From the NCBI RefSeq assembly GCF_000513135.1, contig NZ_BAUV01000017.1, positions 1 through 64,000 of the forward strand: DNA of 64,000 nt. The letters run 5' to 3'. Both the position numbers and the translations under genes were made by a program. Under the pieces are notes generated by a model. It saw only the letters and a list, made by a program, of their open reading frames with translations. It was not told where the DNA came from and ran no database searches. Origin of the DNA: Halalkalibacter akibai JCM 9157. GTDB taxonomy: Bacteria; Bacillota; Bacilli; Bacillales; Bacillaceae_D. Shown one piece after another: positions 45,010 through 56,121 of the stretch. Every line of letters begins with the position of its first letter. Positions within the stretch are counted from its first letter, which is position 1.

Positions 45010-45450
45010 ATGAAACTTCATGAGTTGAAACCTGCAGAAGGATCACGTAAGGTACGTAACCGTGTAGGTCGCGGTATCGGTTCTGGTAACGGTAAAACAG
45101 CAGGAAAAGGACACAAAGGTCAAAACGCACGTTCTGGCGGAGGTGTACGTCCTGGTTTTGAGGGTGGTCAAAACCCTTTATACCGTCGTCTTCCGAAACG
45201 CGGATTTACAAACCCTACTCGTAAGGAGTTTACAGTAGTAAACCTTGATACATTAAACCGCTTTGAAGCGGGTACTGAGGTAACACCGGAACTTCTTATC
45301 GAGACAGGTACTGTGAAGAACGTCAAATACGGAATCAAGATTCTTGGTAATGGGAAACTTGAAAATAAATTGACTGTTAAAGCACATAAGTTTTCAGCAT
45401 CTGCAGTAGAAGCTATCGAAGCTGCTGGCGGAAAAACTGAGGTGATTTAA
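45010..45450 (+). CDS. rplO: Ribosomal protein L15
   Basis: A 146-residue late-assembly 50S protein. [22 protein letters not shown], a Gly-rich basic N-terminal extension, then a globular C-terminus. RBS CGAGGAGGTG. Its stop overlaps the secY start by one base (TAATG). Confidence 0.98.
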   Translation: MKLHELKPAEGSRKVRNRVGRGIGSGNGKTAGKGHKGQNARSGGGVRPGFEGGQNPLYRRLPKRGFTNPTRKEFTVVNLDTLNRFEAGTEVTPELLIETGTVKNVKYGIKILGNGKLENKLTVKAHKFSASAVEAIEAAGGKTEVI

Positions 45451-46742
45451 TGTTCCGGACGATCTCCAACATTATTCGAGTGGGTGATTTACGCCAAAAG
45501 GTGATTTTCACCCTACTTATGCTCATTGTCTTTCGTATCGGAAGTTTTATTCCTGTTCCAGGATCGAACAAGGATGTTCTTAATTTCTATGATCAAGCGA
45601 ATGCATTTGGGTTTTTAAATACGTTTGGTGGTGGAGCTTTAGGGAACTTTTCGATTTTTGCAATGGGTATTATGCCATACATTACTGCCTCAATCGTAGT
45701 GCAGTTATTGCAAATGGACGTTGTACCTAAATTTGCTGAATGGGCAAAAGAAGGGGAAGCTGGTCGACGTAAATTAGCTCAGTTTACCCGTTATGGAACG
45801 ATTGTATTAGGTTTTATTCAAGCTTTAGGGATGTCAATCGGATTTAATTCATTGTTTCCTGGTTTAATTCCAAACCCAACAGTTCCAACATATCTTTTTA
45901 TTGCTCTTGTCTTAACTTCTGGTACTGCCTTCTTAATGTGGTTGGGTGAACAAATTACTGCAAAAGGCGTTGGTAATGGTATTTCAATCATTATCTTTGC
46001 TGGTATCGCGGCTGGAATTCCGAATGGGATTAACCAAATCTACGTACAGCAAATTGAAGGTGCTGGTGAGCAATTATTTTTAAGCATTGTCACTGTACTT
46101 TTAATGGCTCTTGCAGTTCTTGCGATTATAGTAGTCGTAATCTTTGTTCAACAGGCTTTAAGAAAAGTTCCAGTCCAGTATGCAAAACGTTTAGTTGGAC
46201 GTAGTCCAGTTGGTGGTCAGTCTACACACTTACCATTAAAAGTTAACGCTGCTGGTGTAATTCCTGTCATTTTTGCTCTTTCTCTTTTCATGTTTCCACC
46301 AGTAGTTGCTGGATTTTTTGGAACCGAAAATCCGATTGCTGCATGGGTGACTAGGACGTTTGATTATACACAACCGATTGGTATGATTTTTTATGCTTTA
46401 TTAATTATTGGTTTTACGTATTTCTATACGTTTATCCAAGTTAATCCGGAAAAAATGGCTGAAAACCTTAAAAAACAAGGTGGCTATATACCAGGCATTC
46501 GCCCCGGTAAGACAACACAGACTTACTTAACACGCATTTTATATCGACTAACGTTTGTTGGTGCTTTATTCCTTGCTACGGTTTCTATTATCCCTGTTTT
46601 CTTTACTAGGTTAATGGATCTTCCACCTGCTGTTCAAATCGGTGGTACTGGATTATTAATCGTAGTTGGTGTAGCATTAGACACGATGAAACAAATCGAA
46701 AGTCAACTAATTAAACGTTCTTATAAAGGCTTTATTAAGTAA
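45450..46742 (+). CDS. secY: SecY, protein-conducting channel
   Basis: The 430-residue core of the Sec translocon, with about ten membrane helices. Recognised by IPVPGSNKD near the start, GGGALGNFSIFAMGIMPYITASI (plug and helix 2), the QITAKGVGNGISIIIFAGI segment and the cytosolic loop KQGGYIPGIRPGKTT. Translationally coupled to rplO. Confidence 0.98.
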   Translation: MFRTISNIIRVGDLRQKVIFTLLMLIVFRIGSFIPVPGSNKDVLNFYDQANAFGFLNTFGGGALGNFSIFAMGIMPYITASIVVQLLQMDVVPKFAEWAKEGEAGRRKLAQFTRYGTIVLGFIQALGMSIGFNSLFPGLIPNPTVPTYLFIALVLTSGTAFLMWLGEQITAKGVGNGISIIIFAGIAAGIPNGINQIYVQQIEGAGEQLFLSIVTVLLMALAVLAIIVVVIFVQQALRKVPVQYAKRLVGRSPVGGQSTHLPLKVNAAGVIPVIFALSLFMFPPVVAGFFGTENPIAAWVTRTFDYTQPIGMIFYALLIIGFTYFYTFIQVNPEKMAENLKKQGGYIPGIRPGKTTQTYLTRILYRLTFVGALFLATVSIIPVFFTRLMDLPPAVQIGGTGLLIVVGVALDTMKQIESQLIKRSYKGFIK

Positions 46743-46745
46743 TAA

Positions 46746-48208
<1,463 letters not shown>

Positions 48209-48226
48209 TTGTAGGTGATGGGGAAG

Positions 48227-48535
48227 ATGCAAGACTCTGGTATGACTCCGGAGATTGGTCAGATTGTTCTTTGCACTAAAGGTCGTGATCAAGGACAATA
48301 TAATATAATTATTGAAGTACTTGATGAACGTTTTGTTAAAATTGCGGATGGCGATAAGCGAAAAGTGGACCGAGCAAAGAAAAAAAACTTGAATCACTTA
48401 GAATTGATTGATTACATTGCTGATGAAGTTAAGGGCAGCTTTAAAGAAACAGGACGTGTTACTAATGGAAAGTTACGCTATGCGATTACTAATTTCCTAG
48501 AGCAACACTCTGATTTACTGAAGGAAGGAGAGTGA
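48227..48535 (+). CDS. KOW-domain RNA-binding protein (L14e-like)
   Basis: A small protein of about 102 residues. The N-terminal KOW-type part ([19 protein letters not shown]) resembles the KOW/L14e-like family found between map and infA in Bacillus. The C-terminal half ([28 protein letters not shown]) is an extra charged region. The start is uncertain: ATG 48227 has AGGTGAT at 48213-48219, while 48218 is also possible. The function is unknown; a ribosome-associated RNA-binding role is inference. Confidence 0.8.
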   Translation: MQDSGMTPEIGQIVLCTKGRDQGQYNIIIEVLDERFVKIADGDKRKVDRAKKKNLNHLELIDYIADEVKGSFKETGRVTNGKLRYAITNFLEQHSDLLKEGE

Positions 48536-48539
48536 ACCT

Positions 48540-48758
48540 GTGGCTAAAGAAGATGTTATTGAGGAGGAAGGTACGGTTATTGAACCTCTTCCAAATGCAA
48601 TGTTTCGCGTTGAACTAGAAAATGGTCATAAGATTCTTGCCCACGTTTCTGGAAAGATTCGTATGCATTTCATTCGAATTCTCCCTGGTGATAAGGTGAC
48701 TGTTGAACTTTCGCCTTATGATCTAACACGTGGACGAATCACATATCGTTACAAATAA
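48540..48758 (+). CDS. infA: Translation initiation factor IF-1
   Basis: A 72-residue OB-fold protein that occupies the A site during initiation. [22 protein letters not shown] and [24 protein letters not shown] are near-identical to Bacillus IF-1. GTG start at 48540 after AAGGAGAG. Confidence 0.98.
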   Translation: MAKEDVIEEEGTVIEPLPNAMFRVELENGHKILAHVSGKIRMHFIRILPGDKVTVELSPYDLTRGRITYRYK

Positions 48759-48808
48759 TACGTTGCGAGAGCGACTAGCAAAATAATTTTTTATTGTTTT
48801 GCTTTAAT

Positions 48809-48827
48809 CTGATTAGAATCTAATCAG
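48809..48827. repeat. Palindrome between infA and rpmJ
   Basis: CTGATTAGA (48809-48817), one base, TCTAATCAG (48819-48827): a 9-bp palindrome, too tight for an ordinary terminator. A weaker AGCAAAA/TTTTGCT pairing lies just before it. Confidence 0.5.
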
Positions 48828-48846
48828 TGCACTCCGTACCATATAG

Positions 48847-48972
<126 letters not shown>

Positions 48973-48992
48973 TATATAAGGAGGTGCAGCAC

Positions 48993-49358
48993 ATGGCACG
49001 TATCGCAGGCGTCGATATTCCTCGTGATAAACGCGTAGTTATTTCACTAACGTATGTCTATGGAATCGGCAAAGCTAAATCGTCTGAAATTCTTGCGAAA
49101 GCAGGTGTATCTGAGGATACTCGCACTCGTGATCTTACAGAAGAAGAATTAGGACGTATCCGTGAAGCTGTTGAAGGGCACGCAGTTGAAGGTGACCTTC
49201 GTCGTGAAGTTTCACTAAACATTAAACGTCTTATTGAGATTGGTTCATATCGTGGCATTCGTCACCGTCGTGGTCTACCAGTTCGTGGACAAAATTCTAA
49301 AAACAATGCTCGTACACGTAAAGGTCCACGTCGTACTGTAGCTAACAAGAAGAAATAG
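48993..49358 (+). CDS. rpsM: Ribosomal protein S13
   Basis: A 121-residue 30S head protein bridging to L5. [19 protein letters not shown] start, [11 protein letters not shown], and the basic tail with [20 protein letters not shown] 48993 follows AAGGAGGTG; an ATG two codons upstream is less likely. Confidence 0.98.
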   Translation: MARIAGVDIPRDKRVVISLTYVYGIGKAKSSEILAKAGVSEDTRTRDLTEEELGRIREAVEGHAVEGDLRREVSLNIKRLIEIGSYRGIRHRRGLPVRGQNSKNNARTRKGPRRTVANKKK

Positions 49359-49378
49359 TAAAGGAGGTCGCATAAAAA

Positions 49379-49771
49379 ATGGCTAAGAAAACGAATACTC
49401 GTCCAAAGCGTCGTCAACGTAAAAATGTTGAAACGGGTGTTGCTCACATTCGCTCAACTTTCAATAACACGATTGTGACGATTACAGATACGCATGGTAA
49501 CGCAATTTCTTGGGCAAGTGCTGGTGGATTAGGTTTTAAAGGTTCTCGTAAATCTACTCCATTTGCTGCTCAAATGGCTGCTGAAACAGCTGGTAAAGCT
49601 GCAATGGAGCATGGCATGAAAACTGTCGAGGTTTCTGTTAAGGGACCTGGTGCAGGTCGTGAAGCAGCGATCCGTTCTTTACAAGCAGTAGGACTAGAAG
49701 TAAACATGATTAAAGATGTTACTCCAGTTCCTCACAACGGTTGTCGCCCGCCAAAACGTCGTAGAGTATAA
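49379..49771 (+). CDS. rpsK: Ribosomal protein S11
   Basis: A 130-residue 30S platform protein. [21 protein letters not shown] and the end [16 protein letters not shown] are diagnostic. RBS AAAGGAGG. Confidence 0.98.
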   Translation: MAKKTNTRPKRRQRKNVETGVAHIRSTFNNTIVTITDTHGNAISWASAGGLGFKGSRKSTPFAAQMAAETAGKAAMEHGMKTVEVSVKGPGAGREAAIRSLQAVGLEVNMIKDVTPVPHNGCRPPKRRRV

Positions 49772-49861
49772 CGGAATCAATCATTGTATAGATTTCCCTA
49801 AATTGTCAATAATGGATAGAGCGATAACAGTCCTGTTGGCAAAATGGTGTAAAGCTTTGGA

Positions 49862-49890
49862 ATTGCCTACTGGTTATCCGGTTAGGCAAT
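49862..49890 (+). promoter_or_regulatory. Hairpin in the rpsK-rpoA gap
   Basis: ATTGCCTA (49862-49869) and TAGGCAAT (49883-49890) pair over 8 bp with a 13-nt loop. No T run follows. In the same gap TTGTCA (49803-49808) with a poor -10 (TAACAG, 49825-49830) could be a weak promoter for rpoA. Confidence 0.4.
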
Positions 49891-49936
49891 CCTTGCAGTC
49901 TACCGGAGTTCGACGTTTTGAAGGAGGGTTTGTTTG

Positions 49937-50881
49937 ATGATTGAAATTGAAAAGCCAAATATTGAAGCGGTTGAAGTAAGTGAAGACGCAAAGTATGGAA
50001 AATTTATCGTTGAACCATTAGAGCGTGGTTATGGTACAACTTTAGGAAACTCCCTACGTCGTATTCTTCTATCCTCTTTACCTGGCGCTGCTGTAACTTC
50101 TGTTCAGATTGATTCTGTCCTACATGAATTCTCGACCGTTGAAGGTGTAGTAGAAGATGTAACGACAATTATTTTGAACTTGAAAAAACTTGCTCTTAAA
50201 ATCTATTCAGATGAAGAGAAGACCCTTGAAATTGATATTCAAGGTGAAGGAGTTGTCACAGCAAATGATTTAACACATGATAGTGATGTTGAAGTTCTAA
50301 ATCCAGATCTTCATATCGCAACGCTTGCTTCAGGTGCGCATTTACATATGCGTCTTACTGCAAAGCGTGGTCGTGGTTATGTCCTTGCTGAAGGGAATAA
50401 GAACGACGATCAACCAATTGGAGTTATTCCTATTGATTCCATTTACACACCGGTTTCACGTGTAAATTATCAAGTAGAGAATACTCGCGTCGGTCAAGTA
50501 ACTAACTATGACAAACTAACTCTTGATGTCTGGACTGACGGAAGCATTCGCCCTGAAGAAGCTGTTTCTTTAGGTGCTAAAATCTTAACTGAGCATTTAA
50601 ACATCTTCGTAGGAATGACTGATCAAGCTCAGAACGCTGAGATTATGGTAGAAAAAGAAGAAGATCAGAAAGAGAAAGTTCTTGAAATGACTATTGAAGA
50701 ACTAGATTTATCTGTTCGTTCTTACAACTGCCTAAAGCGTGCGGGTATTAATACGGTTCAAGAACTAACTCATAAGTCTGAAGAAGACATGATGAAAGTT
50801 CGTAACCTTGGTCGTAAGTCACTTGAAGAAGTTCAAGAGAAGCTTGGAGAACTTGGTCTAGGTCTTCGTAAAGAAGATTAA
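49937..50881 (+). CDS. rpoA: RpoA, RNA polymerase alpha subunit
   Basis: A 314-residue subunit. The N-terminal assembly domain has [23 protein letters not shown]; a flexible acidic linker near 230 precedes the C-terminal domain ([16 protein letters not shown]), which binds UP elements and activators. ATG 49937 follows AAGGAGGG. Confidence 0.98.
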   Translation: MIEIEKPNIEAVEVSEDAKYGKFIVEPLERGYGTTLGNSLRRILLSSLPGAAVTSVQIDSVLHEFSTVEGVVEDVTTIILNLKKLALKIYSDEEKTLEIDIQGEGVVTANDLTHDSDVEVLNPDLHIATLASGAHLHMRLTAKRGRGYVLAEGNKNDDQPIGVIPIDSIYTPVSRVNYQVENTRVGQVTNYDKLTLDVWTDGSIRPEEAVSLGAKILTEHLNIFVGMTDQAQNAEIMVEKEEDQKEKVLEMTIEELDLSVRSYNCLKRAGINTVQELTHKSEEDMMKVRNLGRKSLEEVQEKLGELGLGLRKED

Positions 50882-50962
50882 CTAAGGAATCTTTCTTCTA
50901 ATCGTTTATAATATAAGTAATTGCTCCTTTTTGTGGGCAGGTAACAAAGGAGGGAAACGAAC

Positions 50963-51325
50963 ATGGCATACGCAAAATTAGGTCGTGATAGTTCTGGTCG
51001 TAAAGCTTTATTCCGTGATTTAGCTACTGACCTTATCATTAACGAGCGCATCGAAACTACTGAAGCAAAAGCAAAGGAGCTTCGTTCAATCGTTGAGAAA
51101 ATGATTACACTTGGTAAGCGCGGAGATCTTCATGCACGTCGTCAAGTTGCATCTTTCATTCGTAGAGAAGTAGCTGACACTGAGTCTGGTCAAGACGCTA
51201 TCCAAAAATTATTCTCTGATATTGCACCTCGCTATGAAGAGCGTCAAGGTGGTTATACTCGTATTCTTAAAGTTGGTCCTCGTCGTGGAGACGGCGCTCC
51301 AATGGTGATTATCGAGCTAGTATAA
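50963..51325 (+). CDS. rplQ: Ribosomal protein L17
   Basis: A 120-residue tunnel-exit protein. [24 protein letters not shown] and the end [19 protein letters not shown] identify it. RBS AAAGGAGGG. A terminator follows, closing the alpha operon. Confidence 0.98.
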   Translation: MAYAKLGRDSSGRKALFRDLATDLIINERIETTEAKAKELRSIVEKMITLGKRGDLHARRQVASFIRREVADTESGQDAIQKLFSDIAPRYEERQGGYTRILKVGPRRGDGAPMVIIELV

Positions 51326-51358
51326 TTCTTCTATTAGAAGAGTGAATAGATGAGACGA

Positions 51359-51411
51359 CAAAGGGCAATTCAGATCTGAGCACTTACGCTTTGACTCTGG
51401 GCCCTTTTTTG
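51359..51411 (+). terminator. Terminator of the alpha operon
   Basis: AAAGGGC at 51360-51366 pairs with GCCCTTT at 51401-51407, helped by inner CAGA/TCTG, and is followed by T residues to about 51410. Confidence 0.8.
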
Positions 51412-51507
51412 TTTTACATAAAAATAGTTGTACCGGCTCGAGTGTTTTTTCTTCACTAGTTATATAATTTGATAAATTATAGGCACGTTCGAAATGGGGG
51501 ATCTTTT

Positions 51508-52341
51508 GTGTCATTTATTCAATTTGATAAAATTAACTTTCAATATGAATCAGCAGAGCAACCTGCTCTTCAATCTGTATCTATCTCCATTAATGAAAAC
51601 GAATGGATTGCTGTACTAGGGAGAAATGGTTCTGGAAAATCAACATTTGGTCGTCTTATTAATGGGTTATTAACTCCTACTTCTGGAACTGTAAAAGTCA
51701 GTGGATTATCTACATCATCTGAAAAAAACGTATGGTCGATTCGTCAATGCGTTGGTATGATATTTCAAAATCCCGATCATCAATTTGTAGCAACTACAGT
51801 TAAAGATGACCTAGCATTTGGCTTAGAAAATTTAGGGCTACCTCGTGATGTTATGGAAGAACGTATTGAAGAATATTCAAAGTTAATAGGGATTAGTCAT
51901 TTATTAGACTCAGAGCCACACCGGTTATCTGGAGGGCAAAAGCAAAGAGTTGCGATTGCAGGTGTGATGGCGATGGAGCCAAAGGTCATTGTTTTTGACG
52001 AGGCAACATCTATGTTAGACCCGATTGGACGTAAGGAAGTTTTAGAAACGATGCAAATGCTTCATAGACGTGGAATGACCATTATATCTATCACTCATGA
52101 TATGAATGAAACGGTATTTGCCGACCGAATGTTGATTTTTCATCAAGGAAAATTATTAAAGGATGCTACACCTGTTGAAATTTATGAGAATCCAAATCTA
52201 TTAGTGGAAATGGGACTGACACTACCTTATGTGTTCCAACTACAGAACGAATTAAACGTTAATGGAGTGGCAATATCTAAAGTGTGTTTAACGGAAGAGG
52301 AGTTGATCTCTGAACTATGGAAATTATATTTAGTGAAGTAG
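51508..52341 (+). CDS. ecfA1: EcfA1, energy-coupling factor ATPase
   Basis: One of two ATPases powering ECF vitamin/metal importers. It has Walker [11 protein letters not shown]-loop FQNPDHQF, signature LSGGQKQR, Walker [12 protein letters not shown] and the H-loop SITHDM. GTG start at 51508 after GGGGGATC. It overlaps ecfA2 by 25 bp. The substrate-binding S component is not encoded nearby; such modules are shared. Confidence 0.95.
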   Translation: MSFIQFDKINFQYESAEQPALQSVSISINENEWIAVLGRNGSGKSTFGRLINGLLTPTSGTVKVSGLSTSSEKNVWSIRQCVGMIFQNPDHQFVATTVKDDLAFGLENLGLPRDVMEERIEEYSKLIGISHLLDSEPHRLSGGQKQRVAIAGVMAMEPKVIVFDEATSMLDPIGRKEVLETMQMLHRRGMTIISITHDMNETVFADRMLIFHQGKLLKDATPVEIYENPNLLVEMGLTLPYVFQLQNELNVNGVAISKVCLTEEELISELWKLYLVK

Positions 52342-53179
52342 AACATTTATATATGCGTGGTACTCCTTTTGAAAAGAAAGCACTTGATAATGTATCTATT
52401 AACATTCCTTCTGGTTCTTTTACTGCTATTATTGGTCATACAGGCTCAGGAAAGTCGACGCTAATTCAGCACATTAATGGACTTCTTCGCCCAACAACGG
52501 GCTCAGTTCAAATTGGCTCCTATGAAATAAAAGCAGGTGAAAAGAAAAAAGATTTATCGAAACTACGCAAAGAAGTCGGACTTGTTTTTCAATACCCCGA
52601 GCATCAATTGTTTGAAGAAACGATAGAGAAGGACATCTGCTTTGGACCACTCAATTTCGGTTTGACAGAAGAGTTTGCTAAGCGGCGTGCTAAGGAATTA
52701 ATAGAAACAGTTGGACTAGACGAAAGTTTCCTTCCTAGATCCCCCTTTCACTTAAGTGGTGGCAAATGCGACGAGTAGCGATTGCAGGTGTGTTAGCAAG
52801 CAACCCGTCTGTGTTAGTACTTGATGAACCAGCAGCAGGTCTCGACCCTGAAGGCCGTGAACAAATGATGCAACTGTTTTTGAATTACCATCAAAAAAAC
52901 AAGACGACGACTATCTTAGTTACTCACGATATGGAGGTAGCTGCCAAATACGCAGATCAAATTATAGTCATGCATGCTGGAAACGTAGAGATGTCTGGTA
53001 ATAAAGAGTTTATCTTTGAACAAGCTAATCGTTTGGAGGAGATTGGACTTGGATTGCCTAATACATTAGCCTTTTTACAGCGTTTGAAAGAGGCTTTTCA
53101 GATTGAGTCGATTCCTACTACCTTTGATCTTAAAGAAGCGTCACAATACATAGCAAGGCTAGTAGAGAAGGAGGGGTAG
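52317..53179 (+). CDS. ecfA2: EcfA2, second ECF ATPase (one-base frameshift)
   Basis: Partner ATPase. The first part has Walker [10 protein letters not shown], the [13 protein letters not shown]-loop and the signature start FHLSGG. The rest, from 52766, continues [28 protein letters not shown] and TILVTHDM. The frame changes at 52763: one C is missing (GGT-GGC-CAA-ATG expected), which would give [13 protein letters not shown]. The remaining sequence is family-like on both sides, so an error in the assembly is likely. Confidence 0.9.
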
Positions 53180-53181
53180 GG

Positions 53182-53943
53182 TTGTTACAAAATGTGATTA
53201 TTGGACAATATGTTTCTGCTTCCTCTCTATTACACCGTTTAGACCCACGCTCAAAATTAATTAGTGTGTTCATATTAGTCTTTATAATTTTTTTAGCAAA
53301 TAATTGGTTAGCAAATGGTATTATTATTCTTTTTACATTAACGATGGTCCTGTTATCTAGGGTACCGCTACTATTTATTTATAAAGGAACAAAACCTATT
53401 TTATGGCTTGTTCTATTTACGTTTATACTGCATTTGTTCATGACAAGAGAAGGCAATATCATCTATAGTTTAGGTTTTATTACAATCTATGAAGAAGGAG
53501 TCAAACAAGGTATTTTTATTGCCATTCGTTTTATAACGATTATCATGCTGACATCACTTGTTACGTTAACGACTAAACCAATAGATTTAACGGATGGTTT
53601 AGAGATGATTTTGAATCCACTTAAAAAGGTGGGTTTACCTGCTCATGAATTAGCGTTAATGATGTCCATTGCATTAAGATTCATTCCTACTCTGATGCAA
53701 GAAACAGAAAAGATTATGAAGGCACAGATGGCAAGAGGGGTTGACTTTACAACGGGTCCATGGGGAAAACGTATAAAAGCTCTCTTACCCCTGTTAATCC
53801 CATTATTTATTAGTGCGTTTAAAAGAGCTGAGGATTTAGCTTTAGCGATGGAAGCTAGAGGTTACCGCGGTGGTGAAGGCAGATCTAAGTTTCGCTTGTT
53901 ACAATGGCAAAGACAAGACACAGTGGCTGTAATCGCTGTATAA
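53182..53943 (+). CDS. ecfT: EcfT, ECF transmembrane coupling protein
   Basis: A 253-residue membrane protein linking the ATPases to S components, with about five to six hydrophobic segments. The two Ala-Arg-Gly coupling helices are AQMARGVDF and [12 protein letters not shown] start 2 bp after ecfA2, with RBS GGAGGGG. Last gene of the ECF module; truA follows. Confidence 0.93.
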   Translation: MLQNVIIGQYVSASSLLHRLDPRSKLISVFILVFIIFLANNWLANGIIILFTLTMVLLSRVPLLFIYKGTKPILWLVLFTFILHLFMTREGNIIYSLGFITIYEEGVKQGIFIAIRFITIIMLTSLVTLTTKPIDLTDGLEMILNPLKKVGLPAHELALMMSIALRFIPTLMQETEKIMKAQMARGVDFTTGPWGKRIKALLPLLIPLFISAFKRAEDLALAMEARGYRGGEGRSKFRLLQWQRQDTVAVIAV

Positions 53944-53999
53944 GCTTCGGAATGACAATTGTTGTAATTAGATATATGTAATGTAGGAGGTGAATTAGA

Positions 54000-54764
54000 A
54001 TGCGGCGTATGGCGTTATGGGCCATGTATGATGGTACGCAGTTTTCTGGGTACCAAGTACAACCAGGTAAACGAACGGTTCAATCGGAAATAGAAAGAGC
54101 ACTTGCTACTTTGCATAAAGGAACTGAGATTCGGATTCATTCTTCGGGAAGAACAGATACCGGTGTTCATGCAAGAGGGCAAGTCATTCACTTTGATACA
54201 ACACTCCAAATACCAGTAGAGAGATGGCCGAAAGCTATAAACTCTTGTTTAGCTGATGATGTTCGGATTATAGAAGCTGCAGTCGTACCGGATGATTTTC
54301 ACTCGCGATATGATGCCATTCAAAAAGAATATCATTACAGAGTACTTATAGAGCAAAAACCAGATGTGTGGAAAAGAAATACAACGTACCATTTCCCATT
54401 TCCACTCAATTACCCCAAAATGGAAGAAGCGGCATCTCTTTTAATGGGTACCCATGACTTTAGTTCTTTCTGTGCATCAAATACAAGTGTTAAAGATAAA
54501 GTGAGGACCTTATCTCGGGTATCTGTTGAACTAGTAGGTGACGAGCTCGTGTTCAAACTTGTTGGGAATGGTTTTTTATATAATATGGTTCGGATTATTG
54601 TTGGCACCTTACTTGAGGTCGGAGTAGAGAAAAGAGAGCCTTCTTCTATGTCTTATATTTTGCAAAAGAAAGATCGATCATTGGCCGGAAAAACGGCTCC
54701 GGGAAACGGATTATTTCTTAGGAAAGTATATTACAATAATGATATTTTTAGTGAGAACTATTAA
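54000..54764 (+). CDS. truA: TruA, tRNA pseudouridine synthase
   Basis: Makes pseudouridine at tRNA positions 38-40. The catalytic Asp53 lies in SSGRTDTGVHARGQV. MYDGTQFSGYQVQP at the start and VRIIVGTLLEVG later match the family. RBS GTAGGAGGTG. 254 residues. Confidence 0.96.
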   Translation: MRRMALWAMYDGTQFSGYQVQPGKRTVQSEIERALATLHKGTEIRIHSSGRTDTGVHARGQVIHFDTTLQIPVERWPKAINSCLADDVRIIEAAVVPDDFHSRYDAIQKEYHYRVLIEQKPDVWKRNTTYHFPFPLNYPKMEEAASLLMGTHDFSSFCASNTSVKDKVRTLSRVSVELVGDELVFKLVGNGFLYNMVRIIVGTLLEVGVEKREPSSMSYILQKKDRSLAGKTAPGNGLFLRKVYYNNDIFSENY

Positions 54765-54821
54765 TAGAGACAATTTTTTGAAAAATAATGCTATGACAAC
54801 GAGTCCTAGTGTAACAAGTTG

Positions 54822-54850
54822 TTGACATTGGGTTTTTAATATTATATGAT
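54822..54850 (+). promoter_or_regulatory. Promoter of rplM-rpsI
   Basis: TTGACA (54822-54827), 17 bp, TATGAT (54845-54850). Confidence 0.8.
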
Positions 54851-54854
54851 GTTA

Positions 54855-54915
54855 GATGGTAATTCCAAAACCCACTAGCCCCGGGTTCGGAATGTTACAT
54901 TAGACACTGGTTTTA
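54855..54915 (+). promoter_or_regulatory. L13 leader
   Basis: Directly after the promoter: TTCC (54863-54866) pairs with GGAA (54889-54892), and inside it ACCC (54870-54873) with GGGT (54883-54886). The position and pattern fit the Firmicute L13 leader, bound by the L13 protein. Boundaries are approximate. Confidence 0.65.
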
Positions 54916-54955
54916 AAAATATCAATTTGATTTTTCAAAATACGGAGGGAAATTC

Positions 54956-55393
54956 ATGCGTACAACATATATGGCAAAGCCTAACGAAGTTGAGCGTAAG
55001 TGGTTTGTAGTAGACGCTGAAGGTCAAACACTTGGTCGTTTAGCTTCAGAAGTCGCTTCAATTCTACGTGGTAAACACAAGCCAACTTTTACTCCTCACG
55101 TTGACACAGGTGATTTTGTAATCATCATCAATGCTGAGAAAATTGAACTAACTGGTAACAAATTACAAGACAAGATCTACTACCGTCACACAAATCACCC
55201 AGGTGGTTTAAAAATGACTAAAGCTGCTGACATGCGTGCTAACAAGCCTGAGCGTATGCTTGAGCTTGCAATCAAAGGAATGCTTCCAAAGAACACTCTT
55301 GGACGCGCTCAAGGTATGAAGCTTCACGTTTATGCAGGTCCTGAACACAAACATCAAGCTCAAAAACCAGAAGTTTACACACTTCGCGGTTAA
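54956..55393 (+). CDS. rplM: Ribosomal protein L13
   Basis: A 145-residue early-assembly 50S protein. [21 protein letters not shown] and [14 protein letters not shown] are typical. RBS ACGGAGGG. In an operon with rpsI. Confidence 0.98.
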   Translation: MRTTYMAKPNEVERKWFVVDAEGQTLGRLASEVASILRGKHKPTFTPHVDTGDFVIIINAEKIELTGNKLQDKIYYRHTNHPGGLKMTKAADMRANKPERMLELAIKGMLPKNTLGRAQGMKLHVYAGPEHKHQAQKPEVYTLRG

Positions 55394-55413
55394 TCGAATA
55401 GGAGGGTATTATT

Positions 55414-55806
55414 TTGGCACAAGTACAATATTATGGTACAGGTCGTCGTAAGCACTCTGTTGCTCGCGTTCGTCTATTACCAGGTGATGGCCGTATTGTT
55501 ATTAACGGTCGCGAATTAGATGATTATTTCGGTCTTGAAACTTTAAAGCTTATCGTGAAACAACCACTTGTTGAAACTGGCGTTGAAGGTCAATATGACG
55601 TTCATGTTAATGTTGACGGTGGTGGTTACACAGGACAAGCGGGCGCTATCCGTCATGGTGTAGCTCGTGCTCTACTTAAAGTAGATCCTGACAACCGTCC
55701 TTCACTTAAAACTGCAGGTTTCTTAACTCGTGATGCTCGTATGAAAGAACGTAAGAAATACGGTCTTAAAGCAGCACGTCGTGCACCTCAGTTCTCAAAA
55801 CGTTAA
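55414..55806 (+). CDS. rpsI: Ribosomal protein S9
   Basis: A 130-residue 30S protein whose basic C-terminal tail ([17 protein letters not shown]) contacts P-site tRNA. TTG start at 55414 after AGGAGGG. Confidence 0.98.
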   Translation: MAQVQYYGTGRRKHSVARVRLLPGDGRIVINGRELDDYFGLETLKLIVKQPLVETGVEGQYDVHVNVDGGGYTGQAGAIRHGVARALLKVDPDNRPSLKTAGFLTRDARMKERKKYGLKAARRAPQFSKR

Positions 55807-55821
55807 TATATCTACGTTTGG

Positions 55822-55856
55822 AAGGCTCTCATCCATTTTGGATGGGGGTCTTTTTT
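55822..55856 (+). terminator. Terminator after rpsI
   Basis: GGCTCTCATCC and GGATGGGGGTC pair around ATTTT, with a T run near 55851-55856. It marks the end of the conserved ribosomal block. Confidence 0.85.
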
Positions 55857-55962
55857 GTTCAGGACAGTGCGTTATAACAGTTAGGTTTATTAAGTACAGA
55901 TGAACAGTAGAAATTGAGGGTATCTAAAGAAATGGAGTATTACTATACAAATATCAACTGGT

Positions 55963-56121
55963 TTGATACCTTTATCATTTCCGCTTTTAGTAACCCTATA
56001 TCATATTAATTATGATAAGATAACCTATATGCTTGGGTATATCTTAATTTCAATTTATGGAAGCGCTATCATGTTAGTCAAGAAAAGGAGAGAAAGCCAT
56101 GACAGTTGGAGAACCTTGTAG
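55963..56121 (+). other. Possible small membrane protein or remnant
   Basis: A TTG-initiated frame of 52 codons with two hydrophobic stretches (IPLSFPLLVTLYH and YMLGYILISIYGSAIMLV) and a basic end KKRRES. It has no clear RBS, and its end overlaps the response-regulator start by 23 bp. It could be the tail of a decayed membrane gene or chance. An overlapping ATG frame at 55932 gives a 25-residue peptide. Otherwise 55857-56098 shows nothing I recognise. Confidence 0.2.
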
